From IMG/VR virus record IMGVR_UViG_3300030451_003374, positions 68,947-132,946 of that record: DNA of 64,000 nucleotides. The stretch is one strand, 5' to 3'. The position numbers and the translations under genes were made by a program. The stretch comes from a virus. The first letter of the stretch is position 1; every line of letters starts with the position of its first letter. Shown here in pieces: positions 1 through 8,196 of the stretch. Under the pieces are notes generated by a model. The model did not search any database and was not told the origin of the DNA. It saw only the letters and a program-made list of their open reading frames with translations.

Positions 1-482
1 GCATGATGACGAGTAATAAGGTAGCAAGCAGCAGAAAAGTCATTGATAAATCTGTGGTGAAGTTTCAAGGTTATCCCATTAGGATTTATAATAGTAAGTT
101 GCAAACAATCAAAGTTTATTGGCAGTCTCTTACGTACTTCTTTCCATGTGAACGTCCAACTAGATGCAGTAGATAAATCTACATCATCTTCCATGATGAA
201 AACCTCATCTAAATCTGTCTCTTCTACAAAATATTTGAGGGCACTCAAGTGTGACATGACACAAGCACACTCACCTGTATTCATCTGATCAGGAACTGTT
301 CCTTTTAGGTGCTCTTCAAACTCCTCACCATCTATACCTGAGATACGATGATGATCTTTTATTCCCCAATAGGATAGATGATCTTCCATATACTTCCTTC
401 TCTCTGTGCAGCGATCAAGATTGATCCACAACACATTAGGAAAACCATCTAGTTTTTTTATCGCTTTATTTTTGTCGGGCAT
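1..482 (-). CDS. GT25-family glycosyltransferase, partial (3' end outside window)
   Basis: Reading left from an ATG at 482, the frame stays open to the window edge, about 160 residues. It begins MPDKNKAIKKLDGFPNVLWI, followed by NLDRCTERR and later VFIMEDDVDLS. An N-terminal 'INLDRxxxR' and an acidic EDD metal-site motif are the marks of glycosyltransferase family 25 (LPS galactosyl/glucosyltransferases). The start overlaps the end of the upstream glycosyltransferase gene by 17 bases, as is usual in this cluster. It probably transfers a sugar onto the same glycan as its neighbours; donor and acceptor cannot be read. Partial only because the window ends. Confidence 0.8.
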   Translation of the reverse strand, partial: MPDKNKAIKKLDGFPNVLWINLDRCTERRKYMEDHLSYWGIKDHHRISGIDGEEFEEHLKGTVPDQMNTGECACVMSHLSALKYFVEETDLDEVFIMEDDVDLSTASSWTFTWKEVRKRLPINFDCLQLTIINPNGITLKLHHRFINDFSAACYLITRHH

Positions 483-1374
483 TTAAGTACTCAGGGTTAG
501 CATAATATTCTTCAAGTTGTTTGCGAGTCATCTTGCTCAACTTCTGCCACAGTTCCCTGTTACTTTCTATGTGTGGGTTATTGAACCATGAATTAGGTGT
601 CCTACCATGCTCCATGTGGAACACGTGATCATTCAATCTCAATACCTTAGAACAAGTATTGAATCTATGATAGCGTTCGTCATCTTCATAACCATATGCT
701 ACAAACCCTTCGTTCTCTGCACCTAGTCTACGGTATTCTTTTGTGTCAAAGAATTGACAGAAACCAAACTTGGCATCATATAAGTTTGCTTTTCCTTGGA
801 ACGCTCCGAAATTGAAATTAGAATTAATGAAACGAGTAACATCTTCATCCTTGATAAACAACTGGTATTGGAACTCACCTATTCCATAAGGGTATACACA
901 TTTTATATCTTCACCATTGTAACCTTTGAGTATAGTATTCTGTGCGAGTATGTAACTGTTTAGTGGGAGGATTATATCTGCGTCGTAGTTGCATACAACT
1001 GGTGTCTCTACCAACTCCAACATATCATTGAGTAGTTTGGTGCGATGAAATATTACATCATCTGCCTCCTCAAATATGTGATGTATATTATGCATCTTGA
1101 TAGGAGGTACTACCTCATCAAGCATAGGAACAACTTGCTTTAGGAATACAGATTCCTTATCATGTTCTTTTACTATTATTTGAGTGTCAAAATTCTTTAG
1201 AAGATATACCAATGTGGTAGTTATATTTCTAATTCTATCTGCTGTCTCACACCTAAGAGGTATGATAAATGTAGTGCTTGTTAGATCCCACGAATTTATA
1301 GGTTGAATTTGTAGGTCTTCGTACATACCAAGATCAGGAATCTCTACTCCCTCTTGTACGATTTTATCTGCCAT
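466..1374 (-). CDS. glycosyltransferase, GT2/GT7-like fold
   Basis: The 302-residue protein shows a GT-A arrangement: an N-terminal TFIIPLRCETADRIRN strand, a DxD metal motif in VCNYDADIILP near residue 130, and a GYEDDERYHRF motif near residue 228 resembling the E-D-D/W-G-x-E-D region of galactosyltransferase-type (GT7/GT2) enzymes. HMEHGR follows near the end. No signal peptide or membrane segment, so cytoplasmic. Its start shares the TAATG junction with the upstream GT11 gene, supporting a co-translated glycan operon. Family placement is by motif; donor sugar unknown. Confidence 0.7.
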   Translation of the reverse strand: MADKIVQEGVEIPDLGMYEDLQIQPINSWDLTSTTFIIPLRCETADRIRNITTTLVYLLKNFDTQIIVKEHDKESVFLKQVVPMLDEVVPPIKMHNIHHIFEEADDVIFHRTKLLNDMLELVETPVVCNYDADIILPLNSYILAQNTILKGYNGEDIKCVYPYGIGEFQYQLFIKDEDVTRFINSNFNFGAFQGKANLYDAKFGFCQFFDTKEYRRLGAENEGFVAYGYEDDERYHRFNTCSKVLRLNDHVFHMEHGRTPNSWFNNPHIESNRELWQKLSKMTRKQLEEYYANPEYLNARQK

Positions 1375-2162
1375 TACTTTAATACCTCCCAGTTGCTACA
1401 GTATAGATCAGATGTTATATGATTCTTAGTATACCCTACTCCGAACCATTTGTCAGGTGCTATTATCCTTTTGTTAGGATTCTTACTCAACCATGACCCC
1501 CACCAACTGAATGATGAGTTAGCGATAATGAAATCAGAACACAGACTCATCATGCACAAGTCTGCAAGATTGTCTCCACCTTCTGAGATAAGGAACCTAT
1601 CATCAGGGAACTCAGTGCCACACCATTCAGGATCGTCAGAAAAAATAATAACATTACGTTTAGCATCAAACTTTGATAGGGCAGCGTCATAGTATTCCTT
1701 TGGACATGGTGGATGATTATCACAGTTCTGTATATAGTCACCTCTACGAACGTGTAATGCAATAGGATCATTCACTGTTGCAATCATATCTTCACATGGT
1801 TCTCTGATCTCATTCTTGAACTCAAAGTCCTCACGTATTTCATCTTCTATATGATCAAAGTATTTTGTACTCTGTAAGTATGCATATACATTATGATTGT
1901 CAGGCATATTGTTGAACAAGTTTGCATCATAATGGAAGTGTGCTTCTCCTACGTAGGTGCCAGGACACGTTCCTATGTTAGTCAAACCTTTTAGTTTGAA
2001 TGCCTCAAAGAGTTGATGGTCTGTCCACTCATCTTTGAAGTCACTATCAGGAATCATAAAATCAAAACCACGATGTGCTGCTATGCCTCGTAGTCCTGCA
2101 TACTGGAACATTTGATTACCCAGTCTGCCATGTCTTCCTAAGTGGTTGAATCCTATTGTCAT
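1374..2162 (-). CDS. alpha-1,2-fucosyltransferase-like protein (GT11)
   Basis: The 262 residues carry the GT11 motifs in order: GRLGNQMFQYAGLRG near the N-terminus, HVRRGDYI in the middle (the GDP-fucose binding HxRRxD motif), a FSDDPEWC segment, and ANSSFSWWGSWLS near the end. Length is normal for bacterial GT11. Family members move L-fucose from GDP-fucose to galactose; some accept GDP-L-galactose. A GDP-mannose 3,5-epimerase-like gene sits at 8193-9326 in the same cluster, so GDP-L-galactose is an alternative donor here (inference). ATGA overlap with the gene upstream. Confidence 0.88.
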   Translation of the reverse strand: MTIGFNHLGRHGRLGNQMFQYAGLRGIAAHRGFDFMIPDSDFKDEWTDHQLFEAFKLKGLTNIGTCPGTYVGEAHFHYDANLFNNMPDNHNVYAYLQSTKYFDHIEDEIREDFEFKNEIREPCEDMIATVNDPIALHVRRGDYIQNCDNHPPCPKEYYDAALSKFDAKRNVIIFSDDPEWCGTEFPDDRFLISEGGDNLADLCMMSLCSDFIIANSSFSWWGSWLSKNPNKRIIAPDKWFGVGYTKNHITSDLYCSNWEVLK

Positions 2163-2395
2163 GATTTAATTTTGTAAGGCATTTCTTCCCATATCAACCA
2201 ATCTTTTGGTTTAGGTGCTAACAAATAACAATCCTTATCACTTGTCACATATGCTTCAATGAGTGCTTGTACCTCTACAGTAAGTCGATCATTACTAGCT
2301 GATACTCTATGATTACTATGACCAAGATAGACAAGTCCACCTGTCAACATAGCAGTAGCAAAGTAACCTATGGTTACAGCATAATTTAGTTTCAT
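2159..2395 (-). CDS. small membrane-anchored protein, unknown
   Basis: 78 residues with one hydrophobic N-terminal segment (YAVTIGYFATAMLTGGLVYL) and a soluble tail ending in KPKDWLIWEEMPYKIKS. It is tied into the glycosyltransferase operon by 4-base overlaps on both sides (ATGA at 2392-2395 and 2159-2162), which argues that it is translated. No recognised domain. The hydrophobic segment could be an uncleaved signal anchor. Confidence 0.6.
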   Translation of the reverse strand: MKLNYAVTIGYFATAMLTGGLVYLGHSNHRVSASNDRLTVEVQALIEAYVTSDKDCYLLAPKPKDWLIWEEMPYKIKS

Positions 2396-3078
2396 GATGA
2401 ATGTTTTTCTTTCAAGTATTCAATCTCCTTTGGTAAGAGATCTTCGTATTGTCTTTGTGTTTGATTGGGGTGTTCTCTATTAGAGATGTGATAAGTTTTT
2501 ATCACTGCTGGTTGTCCATGATCTCTGTACAATCTATAGTACATGTCACAGTCCATCAGCATAACAAGTTCCTCATCAAAATACTCCTCAATACCTTTTC
2601 TCAGTGCGAGAATAGATGGTGAACTAAGAGTATTTACCCCTTCTAATAAACGGTCATTCCAAACAGGCACCTTTGGATTGTAGTGTGTCTGTCCATTATC
2701 TAGGGTGTGAGCAAACCCCGTAACCGCCCAGTCGACATCCAATTTGAATGCCTTATGTAAATCTTCTGTGAGGGTTCTGGTTAGTATGAAATCATCAGAG
2801 AAGAGAACCTTTAGTATGTCACCATCTGCGTTGCGAAGAGCATGATTAGTGTTAGCAGAAATGTTCCCATGATTAGTCTTATTTCTAACATAGTTTATAT
2901 GAAATAGATCTGAGTATTCTTTACAAGCATTGAGAACTTTGTCTGTCTTTCCATGATCGGAAATCCACACGTTGAAGTCCTTATCAGTTTGTTCGGACAG
3001 AGCATAGAAAATATCAAACAAGTAGGATTGACATTTTGGATTGCTATCATGGGTCGGTATACAATAACTGACCGTCAT
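2392..3078 (-). CDS. family 2 glycosyltransferase (GT-A)
   Basis: Typical GT2 opening MTVSYCIPTHDSNPKCQSYL, an ISDHGKTD motif near residue 39 (the first acidic loop binding the nucleotide), NHGNISANTNHAL, and the DxD-like FSDDF near residue 95. At 228 residues it is a minimal GT2 catalytic domain without membrane segments. It overlaps both neighbours by 4 bases. Acceptor and donor are not predictable from sequence alone. Confidence 0.82.
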   Translation of the reverse strand: MTVSYCIPTHDSNPKCQSYLFDIFYALSEQTDKDFNVWISDHGKTDKVLNACKEYSDLFHINYVRNKTNHGNISANTNHALRNADGDILKVLFSDDFILTRTLTEDLHKAFKLDVDWAVTGFAHTLDNGQTHYNPKVPVWNDRLLEGVNTLSSPSILALRKGIEEYFDEELVMLMDCDMYYRLYRDHGQPAVIKTYHISNREHPNQTQRQYEDLLPKEIEYLKEKHSS

Positions 3079-3863
3079 CCATTTACCTCTTTGACTATCC
3101 TATCAGTGAGTCTAGGTACGACATCATTGTCGCTATGAAATTTCTTTGCTCTCTGATAGTTATCTTCGATAGCATCTAATCTGACATCATATTTGTTAGC
3201 ATCAAGACTTGATAATATATTCTCTAGTTCATCTATTGTATTGAATGTTATTATACCATCCATGTTGAACCACTCATTGATGTTAGGACATCCATAGTAT
3301 ATTGGTACAGTCTTAGATGCAAAACAATCTATTACTTTTTCTGTGAAGTAGTTCTTCTGTCTGGAATTTTCAACAGCGATGTGGAACTTAGCAGACTCAA
3401 AGAAGTCATTCCTTCTGTCATGGAATGGTGGTGACTTATGTGCATAGTATTGTAGACCATTAGACACATCAATACTCTTGAGTAACTCGTATATATCCAG
3501 ACGTAACTTGTGTCCTAGTGTCTGATACTTCTCACTGGTAACAAAGGTGACATTATTACCCTTGTTTAGTTTCAAATCTTTGAAGTCTAACCAACTACTA
3601 CCCCACTCAAATAGTTCTGCCTGTGGATAGTGGTCTAATATCTTCTGTGTAAATGTGTATATCTTATCGAACTTCATTGCACCACGAAGTGCTCCCTCTG
3701 TAACAGTAGGAAGAATAGAATATGGTTCTGCTAAAAATAATATCTTATAGTCTGCTCTCTCATCACAATCTAAATTATCGATTGAGATACTTACATTCTT
3801 TTTGAAGTCAAGTCCTTTGTCACCCCACGGATTCCACCATAGTGGATAGAATTTTGTAGTCAT
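3075..3863 (-). CDS. GT10 fucosyltransferase-like protein
   Basis: The C-terminal half contains AVENSRQKNYFTEKVIDCF followed by KTVPIYYGCPNINEWF, the highly conserved donor-binding block of alpha-1,3/1,4-fucosyltransferases (FutA, GT10), where E-N-S and Y-x-T-E-K are near invariant. The 262 residues lack the heptad repeats and the basic tail of Helicobacter FutA. Known members use GDP-L-fucose; with the GDP-mannose epimerase-like gene nearby, GDP-L-galactose could also serve (inference). Overlaps both neighbours by 4 bases. Confidence 0.85.
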   Translation of the reverse strand: MTTKFYPLWWNPWGDKGLDFKKNVSISIDNLDCDERADYKILFLAEPYSILPTVTEGALRGAMKFDKIYTFTQKILDHYPQAELFEWGSSWLDFKDLKLNKGNNVTFVTSEKYQTLGHKLRLDIYELLKSIDVSNGLQYYAHKSPPFHDRRNDFFESAKFHIAVENSRQKNYFTEKVIDCFASKTVPIYYGCPNINEWFNMDGIITFNTIDELENILSSLDANKYDVRLDAIEDNYQRAKKFHSDNDVVPRLTDRIVKEVNG

Positions 3864-4525
3864 CGTATTTCTTGAAAATGATAATGGAAACCAAAGGTTT
3901 CTTGTTCACTGTCTGGTAGCATCTCTTCTCTAGAGAACTTACTCGCCACCTCGACGGGAGCATACACACATCCCTGTCCCTCGAAGATGTGCCTGTTGTG
4001 TACGCATATGTTCCCGTCCTCGTTATATAGTCCGGCATTCATGTGCTTATAAAAAGTACCCTCGTTTACTTCCCAAGGGACGGTGACTTTTGTGGGGACG
4101 TCGAGTAGACGCTTGGAGCGTAAGGAAAATCCTCCATTCCCGACACGTTGGTTCCTTCCCCACGGGTCAAGGTACGCTGTTGGGTCATCTCTCCACGGTG
4201 CACCAATGTAGTCATACTCAAGAAATTTATTATCCCAAAGATGAGGACGAATAACGTAGCCGTCCGGATGTATGAGAAGGCAATGCGAGGTCCTGACGTG
4301 ATTAGTAAGATTGTAAATACAATAAAAATTAAAGTCATTGATACTTTCTATGGGATAGGTTTCTTCATACTCAACCTGATCACATAGTCCTTCTGGTTTT
4401 TTGCTACCTAAAAACTTTGCTCGACCCCATTGAATCTTTTCGCATGATTTATTTATTGCGTACACTGCATCTGGAAGGTCTAAATCTGCCAGTATTATCA
4501 GTGTGACATCAGGTATTTTTAGCAC
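3860..4525 (-). CDS. DUF5672-type putative glycosyltransferase (GTG start)
   Basis: 221 residues opening MLKIPDVTLIILADLDLPDA, with DYIGAPWRDDP near residue 106 and RVGNGGFSLRSKRLLDVP near residue 130. This GAPW...GNGGFSLR pattern is characteristic of DUF5672 proteins, common in giant-virus and cyanophage glycan clusters and thought to be glycosyltransferases. The first start codon in frame is GTG at 4525, overlapping the upstream gene by 17 bases; there is no ATG near the N-terminus. Its function is inferred from family and location. Confidence 0.72.
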   Translation of the reverse strand: MLKIPDVTLIILADLDLPDAVYAINKSCEKIQWGRAKFLGSKKPEGLCDQVEYEETYPIESINDFNFYCIYNLTNHVRTSHCLLIHPDGYVIRPHLWDNKFLEYDYIGAPWRDDPTAYLDPWGRNQRVGNGGFSLRSKRLLDVPTKVTVPWEVNEGTFYKHMNAGLYNEDGNICVHNRHIFEGQGCVYAPVEVASKFSREEMLPDSEQETFGFHYHFQEIR

Positions 4526-5426
4526 GGTTTACCGCCCTATTGAATATACTGTGTAAGTGTAGCATATTTACGTCAAGATTTCTAGCTCTTACAAACAGAT
4601 CATCATGCTCTGCTAACATTGTTTTCGTTATCGTACCATAATCATTTACCCATAACACAGGATAGTTATCGTATAACCTCTCTAGGTATGGGTTTCTTTT
4701 CATGATAGGAACTCGTTTCATATACAAAACCTCCCAGTTCCTATGGCAATCCACAGCATTTCCTTCAGGACATATCATAAACTTATGATCCTGAATGTCT
4801 TTTAGATAGTATCTGTATTCCTTTCTTTCTCCGACAGTTGCAAATGACTTGTTGGAAAACATATCCCTGATGTTTCCTCTAACCGATAGGTTGGTATGCT
4901 CAGAGTGATTAATGTAGAGAAGTTTTCTAGGTTTGGGATCGTCTCCCATCGCATGGATGAGAACATCTTGTCTATTATCGTGGACATGTAACCTCCTTCC
5001 CACTCCGTAAGGAAATGGATGTAGTTTTTCGTGAGTCCCTATCGCATTAGCACCATAGACCCCCAATACGTTAGGAGGTATATGAATATCACTGTTGATA
5101 GGAGTATCTTCATTGTTACAAAAGACTATAAATTTTTTGTCTAGTGAAGCACATAACTTCATTAGATCGTTTTTAGACTGTAGACCATCTACCCAACGCT
5201 GATCAGCATCGTTGTTGCATTTGATCTGTCTATTATATAATCTAATATTATCTATGAATAGAGTCAAGACATCCTTATCACTTTGGTTTACAAATGTAAT
5301 AAACTCTATGTTGTCAGTATTAGCATCCTTCATGAATGCATTCAACACCTGACCTACCACTCCTGCCTGATCACCAAAGTCATAGTCACAGTGGTCTGCT
5401 ATTGCAGGTCCTGATATAACATTCAT
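4509..5426 (-). CDS. exostosin-like (GT47-type) glycosyltransferase
   Basis: In the C-terminal half is HKFMICPEGNAVDCHRNWEV followed by KRVPIMKR, YDNYPVLWVNDY. This 'CPxGNGxDxHRxWEaLY...P(I/V)' block is shared with exostosin-like GT-B enzymes that bind nucleotide sugars. 305 residues, soluble, no signal peptide. Joined to its upstream neighbour by an ATGA overlap at 5423-5426. Assignment to a precise CAZy family is tentative. Confidence 0.7.
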   Translation of the reverse strand: MNVISGPAIADHCDYDFGDQAGVVGQVLNAFMKDANTDNIEFITFVNQSDKDVLTLFIDNIRLYNRQIKCNNDADQRWVDGLQSKNDLMKLCASLDKKFIVFCNNEDTPINSDIHIPPNVLGVYGANAIGTHEKLHPFPYGVGRRLHVHDNRQDVLIHAMGDDPKPRKLLYINHSEHTNLSVRGNIRDMFSNKSFATVGERKEYRYYLKDIQDHKFMICPEGNAVDCHRNWEVLYMKRVPIMKRNPYLERLYDNYPVLWVNDYGTITKTMLAEHDDLFVRARNLDVNMLHLHSIFNRAVNRAKNT

Positions 5427-6271
5427 AATGTCTTTATAAACTTCTTCATCTTACGATTCTTCTGTGCTCTTACATAAGCAGGGAATGACTCGTCTATTGG
5501 TACAGTTGTGGGAGTATACAAATAACTTCTACCATAAGGATCTTGATTATTTTTTATCCTATCCTCCATACTATCTCTGAACTCTGCTTTATTATTCTCC
5601 TGATGCTCGTATGCATCCATCTTCTCCCTAACAGTATCAGCATCACCAAAGAAACTCCAGTGCCATGATGCATCAGCAATCTTGTATGCTAATTCATGTG
5701 ACTGTCTTAGTTTATCTACACTCATACTCTTCAGTGTTTTCATATCACATACTCTTGTTCCCATCCACTGATCCTCACACTTCACATTGAGGTAGTAGTA
5801 ATATAAAGGACCTGTCAATACATAATGATTCTTTGGATCAAACCAACTTTCTATACACTGTATCGCTTCTGGGTTTGCAATCTCATCTGCATCACTTGTT
5901 AGTATGATGTCATTGTCCTCTGCTATATCAAGGAACCCATAGATTGCTGAGTCCTTATGGAAGCATGCTCTCTGATAATGTATTGGTAAATCTTTTATAC
6001 CTTCTTCTATCATACTACGATGGTAAGGGACACCCTCATAGTATTGCTCGTATGTTTTATTGTCGTCCTCTGTCAGATGATATATTATCTTATCGTCCCA
6101 CTTCTTGAATCTCTTTCTATTCTCTGCAAAGTATAGGGGTTTTGGTTTACCTGTGAAGGTTATGTTTGCCTCATTGATAACAAAATAATCTACTGAGTTA
6201 CCTAAGATATTCATTCTTAGTTCTAATAGATCTAGTTCATTATAAAAAGTAAAGACGTCAAAAATTTTCAT
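5423..6271 (-). CDS. GT17-type N-acetylglucosaminyltransferase-like protein
   Basis: Opens MKIFDVFTFYNELDLLELRM and carries FVINEANITFTGKPKPLYF and DIILTSDADEIANPEAI, the three hallmark blocks of GT17 (eukaryotic MGAT3, beta-1,4-mannosyl-glycoprotein GlcNAc-transferase, and its viral and bacterial relatives). DADE is the metal-binding motif. 282 residues, catalytic domain only, no membrane anchor. In a phage glycan cluster it most likely adds an N-acetylhexosamine branch; acceptor unknown. 4-base overlaps on both sides. Confidence 0.86.
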   Translation of the reverse strand: MKIFDVFTFYNELDLLELRMNILGNSVDYFVINEANITFTGKPKPLYFAENRKRFKKWDDKIIYHLTEDDNKTYEQYYEGVPYHRSMIEEGIKDLPIHYQRACFHKDSAIYGFLDIAEDNDIILTSDADEIANPEAIQCIESWFDPKNHYVLTGPLYYYYLNVKCEDQWMGTRVCDMKTLKSMSVDKLRQSHELAYKIADASWHWSFFGDADTVREKMDAYEHQENNKAEFRDSMEDRIKNNQDPYGRSYLYTPTTVPIDESFPAYVRAQKNRKMKKFIKTL

Positions 6272-6810
6272 GGGTAATAATTTATATTGAGGGTGAATCT
6301 AGTGGTCTTAGATGGTGAAGAACTTGAGTGGTACTGTGACCCATCAAAGACTACAACCTTCCCTCTTTCAGGTGTTTCTCTATGTATAACCTTTTGATCA
6401 GAGTCGAAAAAGAATGTGTCACCGTCTGCTTTATTAGGATAATATAGTGCCACAATATGTTTTCTATCAGGTTGATCTATATGTGAGTTATGTGCTACAC
6501 CAAAGACATCAGGTCTAGGATATTGTAATGTCATGTGTGCTCTCATCATTATATTATTAGGCATACCTATTGCTTGACCAATTGGAATCCATGGGAACTT
6601 ACGGAAGTGTTCTGACTTCTCTCCTTCTTCGTTCAATAATGTGTGACTGAAGTAAGGATGCATGTCAGTCTTTAGATCATGCTCAAAATTACCATAAGCA
6701 CAATCATCAAAGTAAAAGTATGGCAACTTCTTACACAGATTCTCTATGAGTTTCTGATGTGTAAGTTTAAGTTTGTGCCTTGTAATCGAAAAGGAATTGT
6801 CGTTGCTCAT
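6268..6810 (-). CDS. 2OG-Fe(II) oxygenase (prolyl-hydroxylase-like)
   Basis: 180 residues ending in a double-stranded beta-helix with NSHIDQP (the HxD iron ligands, near residue 132), GDTFFFD, GKVVVFDGSQYHSSSSP (distal His) and the 2-oxoglutarate-binding Arg in TTRFTLNINYY. All four expected ligands are present, so it should be active. The start at 6810 overlaps the upstream glycosyltransferase-like gene by 44 bases. Substrate could be a sugar, a lipid or a protein side chain; its place in the glycan cluster suggests a glycan or nucleotide sugar (inference). Confidence 0.78.
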   Translation of the reverse strand: MSNDNSFSITRHKLKLTHQKLIENLCKKLPYFYFDDCAYGNFEHDLKTDMHPYFSHTLLNEEGEKSEHFRKFPWIPIGQAIGMPNNIMMRAHMTLQYPRPDVFGVAHNSHIDQPDRKHIVALYYPNKADGDTFFFDSDQKVIHRETPERGKVVVFDGSQYHSSSSPSKTTRFTLNINYYP

Positions 6811-7543
6811 CAGAGTTAGTCCATTCTCCTATACCTATGTAATCAGGTAGTTCCATAAGGTTGATCCTGACATCAGTATTATAGAACATCTTATAATTTA
6901 GGTGCTCTGTAATATGGAGGTCAGTACAATATAATTCTTCTATCTTTTTGCTACACAATGCAGCAGCAGTACCAAATGTTCCTACACCTGATGTTGCTAC
7001 ATGTTTTGCATTGATTAGTGTGGCAAAGTCTTGTTCCACACTCTTAGATTGTATAGTTACCTTTGGATTCTTTCTTAGTTCTTCTATGATAGGATTATAG
7101 TTATCAGGTTCTGTTACTACTATTGCCTTCTCAAAGGCTTCAAGCAAAGTAAAGTAAAAAACGTAGGGATTAGGAACATATTGATCAGGGTTAGTGACGT
7201 TCTTGTCAAAAACATCTCCACTGCGAATATGGATGACAAGAGTGTCATCAGGAACATCAACACTGGGGAGTGCCAACTGAGGGTATATAAACTCCTTACA
7301 AAACGCTCGTATCTGAGTGTATACCAACGAAGAATCAATCGTAACTTCTTTGTACGGTCCTTGATAATAGAAAAATTTGGACTGATGGTCACTACGACCA
7401 TCCCCAAATTTAACCGAAAATTGTTTGATGACATCATGTGGAATAGATTCAAATGTGGTCTTGTATGCTTGTGCCATCATCAAACCAACAGCACATTGTT
7501 GTATGTTATTACCTAGTCTGCCATACCAATGAGAAATTTTCAT
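6767..7543 (-). CDS. GT11/O-fucosyltransferase-like glycosyltransferase
   Basis: Starts MKISHWYGRLGNNIQQCAVG and has VIHIRSGDVF near residue 100, then ATSGVGTFGTAAALCSKK. The GRLGNNxxQ and HIRxGD pair is the nucleotide-sugar signature of the fucosyltransferase (GT11/GT65/GT68-like) GT-B group, though divergent from the clear GT11 gene at 1374-2162. I place the start at 7543 rather than at an upstream ATG (7576) because it forms an ATGA overlap with the preceding FkbM gene and leaves the GRLGNN motif at the expected distance. About 258 residues. Confidence 0.72.
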   Translation of the reverse strand: MKISHWYGRLGNNIQQCAVGLMMAQAYKTTFESIPHDVIKQFSVKFGDGRSDHQSKFFYYQGPYKEVTIDSSLVYTQIRAFCKEFIYPQLALPSVDVPDDTLVIHIRSGDVFDKNVTNPDQYVPNPYVFYFTLLEAFEKAIVVTEPDNYNPIIEELRKNPKVTIQSKSVEQDFATLINAKHVATSGVGTFGTAAALCSKKIEELYCTDLHITEHLNYKMFYNTDVRINLMELPDYIGIGEWTNSDEQRQFLFDYKAQT

Positions 7544-8196
7544 ATGAAAATGTTTCTTGCTTCGGAACCCATACATTCAAATGGTTTCCATGTCTCCTCT
7601 TTGACTACGTATGGATCAACCCACCAGTCTTCGTATGGATTTGATCCGTTACATACACTAGAACATACTAACACATATCCTTTCTCTGTCAAGTATTTTC
7701 TTGACGCATCCATGATACCAAAACCATCTTTGTATGCATCATGTTCAAAGGTTATAACACTACATCTGTACTCATCTAGTGGAAACTTTTTCAGCACATC
7801 AAATGTTATGTTAGGTGGTTCACAGTCAAGAGAAAGGTAGTCTATTCTACCTTGCCACTTCTCTTTCTTGATTGCTTCCTCGTAATCAAACACTGTACCA
7901 TCTGCTTCATAGCAATGGTTCTGTCTTGCCATGTCTCCATTGAAGACTTCACACATTGCTCTCTCTATTTCAATAGAGAATCCTCTCCATTCAAATACAG
8001 TCTCTAATAAGAATGTGTTACTCATACTTTGAGGATGGTTTGCACCAACCTCAACGTACTTACCATTCCTCTTACCCTTCAGCATAGACAGAACAAACAA
8101 GTCCTGATATGCTTGAGAGTAATTTTCAAATACTTTAGTGTGTCCACTGAAAGGATGCTTTAGTGTATCCTTTTCATAATTATAGGTTGTATTCAT
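7540..8196 (-). CDS. FkbM-family methyltransferase
   Basis: 218 residues with the SAM-binding motif I KYVEVGANHPQSMSNT, motif II GFSIEIE, and the downstream DYLSLDCEPP and VITFEHDAY blocks that define FkbM (Methyltransf_21) enzymes. FkbM proteins O-methylate sugars or related hydroxyls, and phage members are common in glycan clusters. The gene sits between a glycosyltransferase and a GDP-sugar epimerase with ATGA overlaps on both sides, so sugar O-methylation is the likely role (inference). Confidence 0.83.
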   Translation of the reverse strand: MNTTYNYEKDTLKHPFSGHTKVFENYSQAYQDLFVLSMLKGKRNGKYVEVGANHPQSMSNTFLLETVFEWRGFSIEIERAMCEVFNGDMARQNHCYEADGTVFDYEEAIKKEKWQGRIDYLSLDCEPPNITFDVLKKFPLDEYRCSVITFEHDAYKDGFGIMDASRKYLTEKGYVLVCSSVCNGSNPYEDWWVDPYVVKEETWKPFECMGSEARNIFI

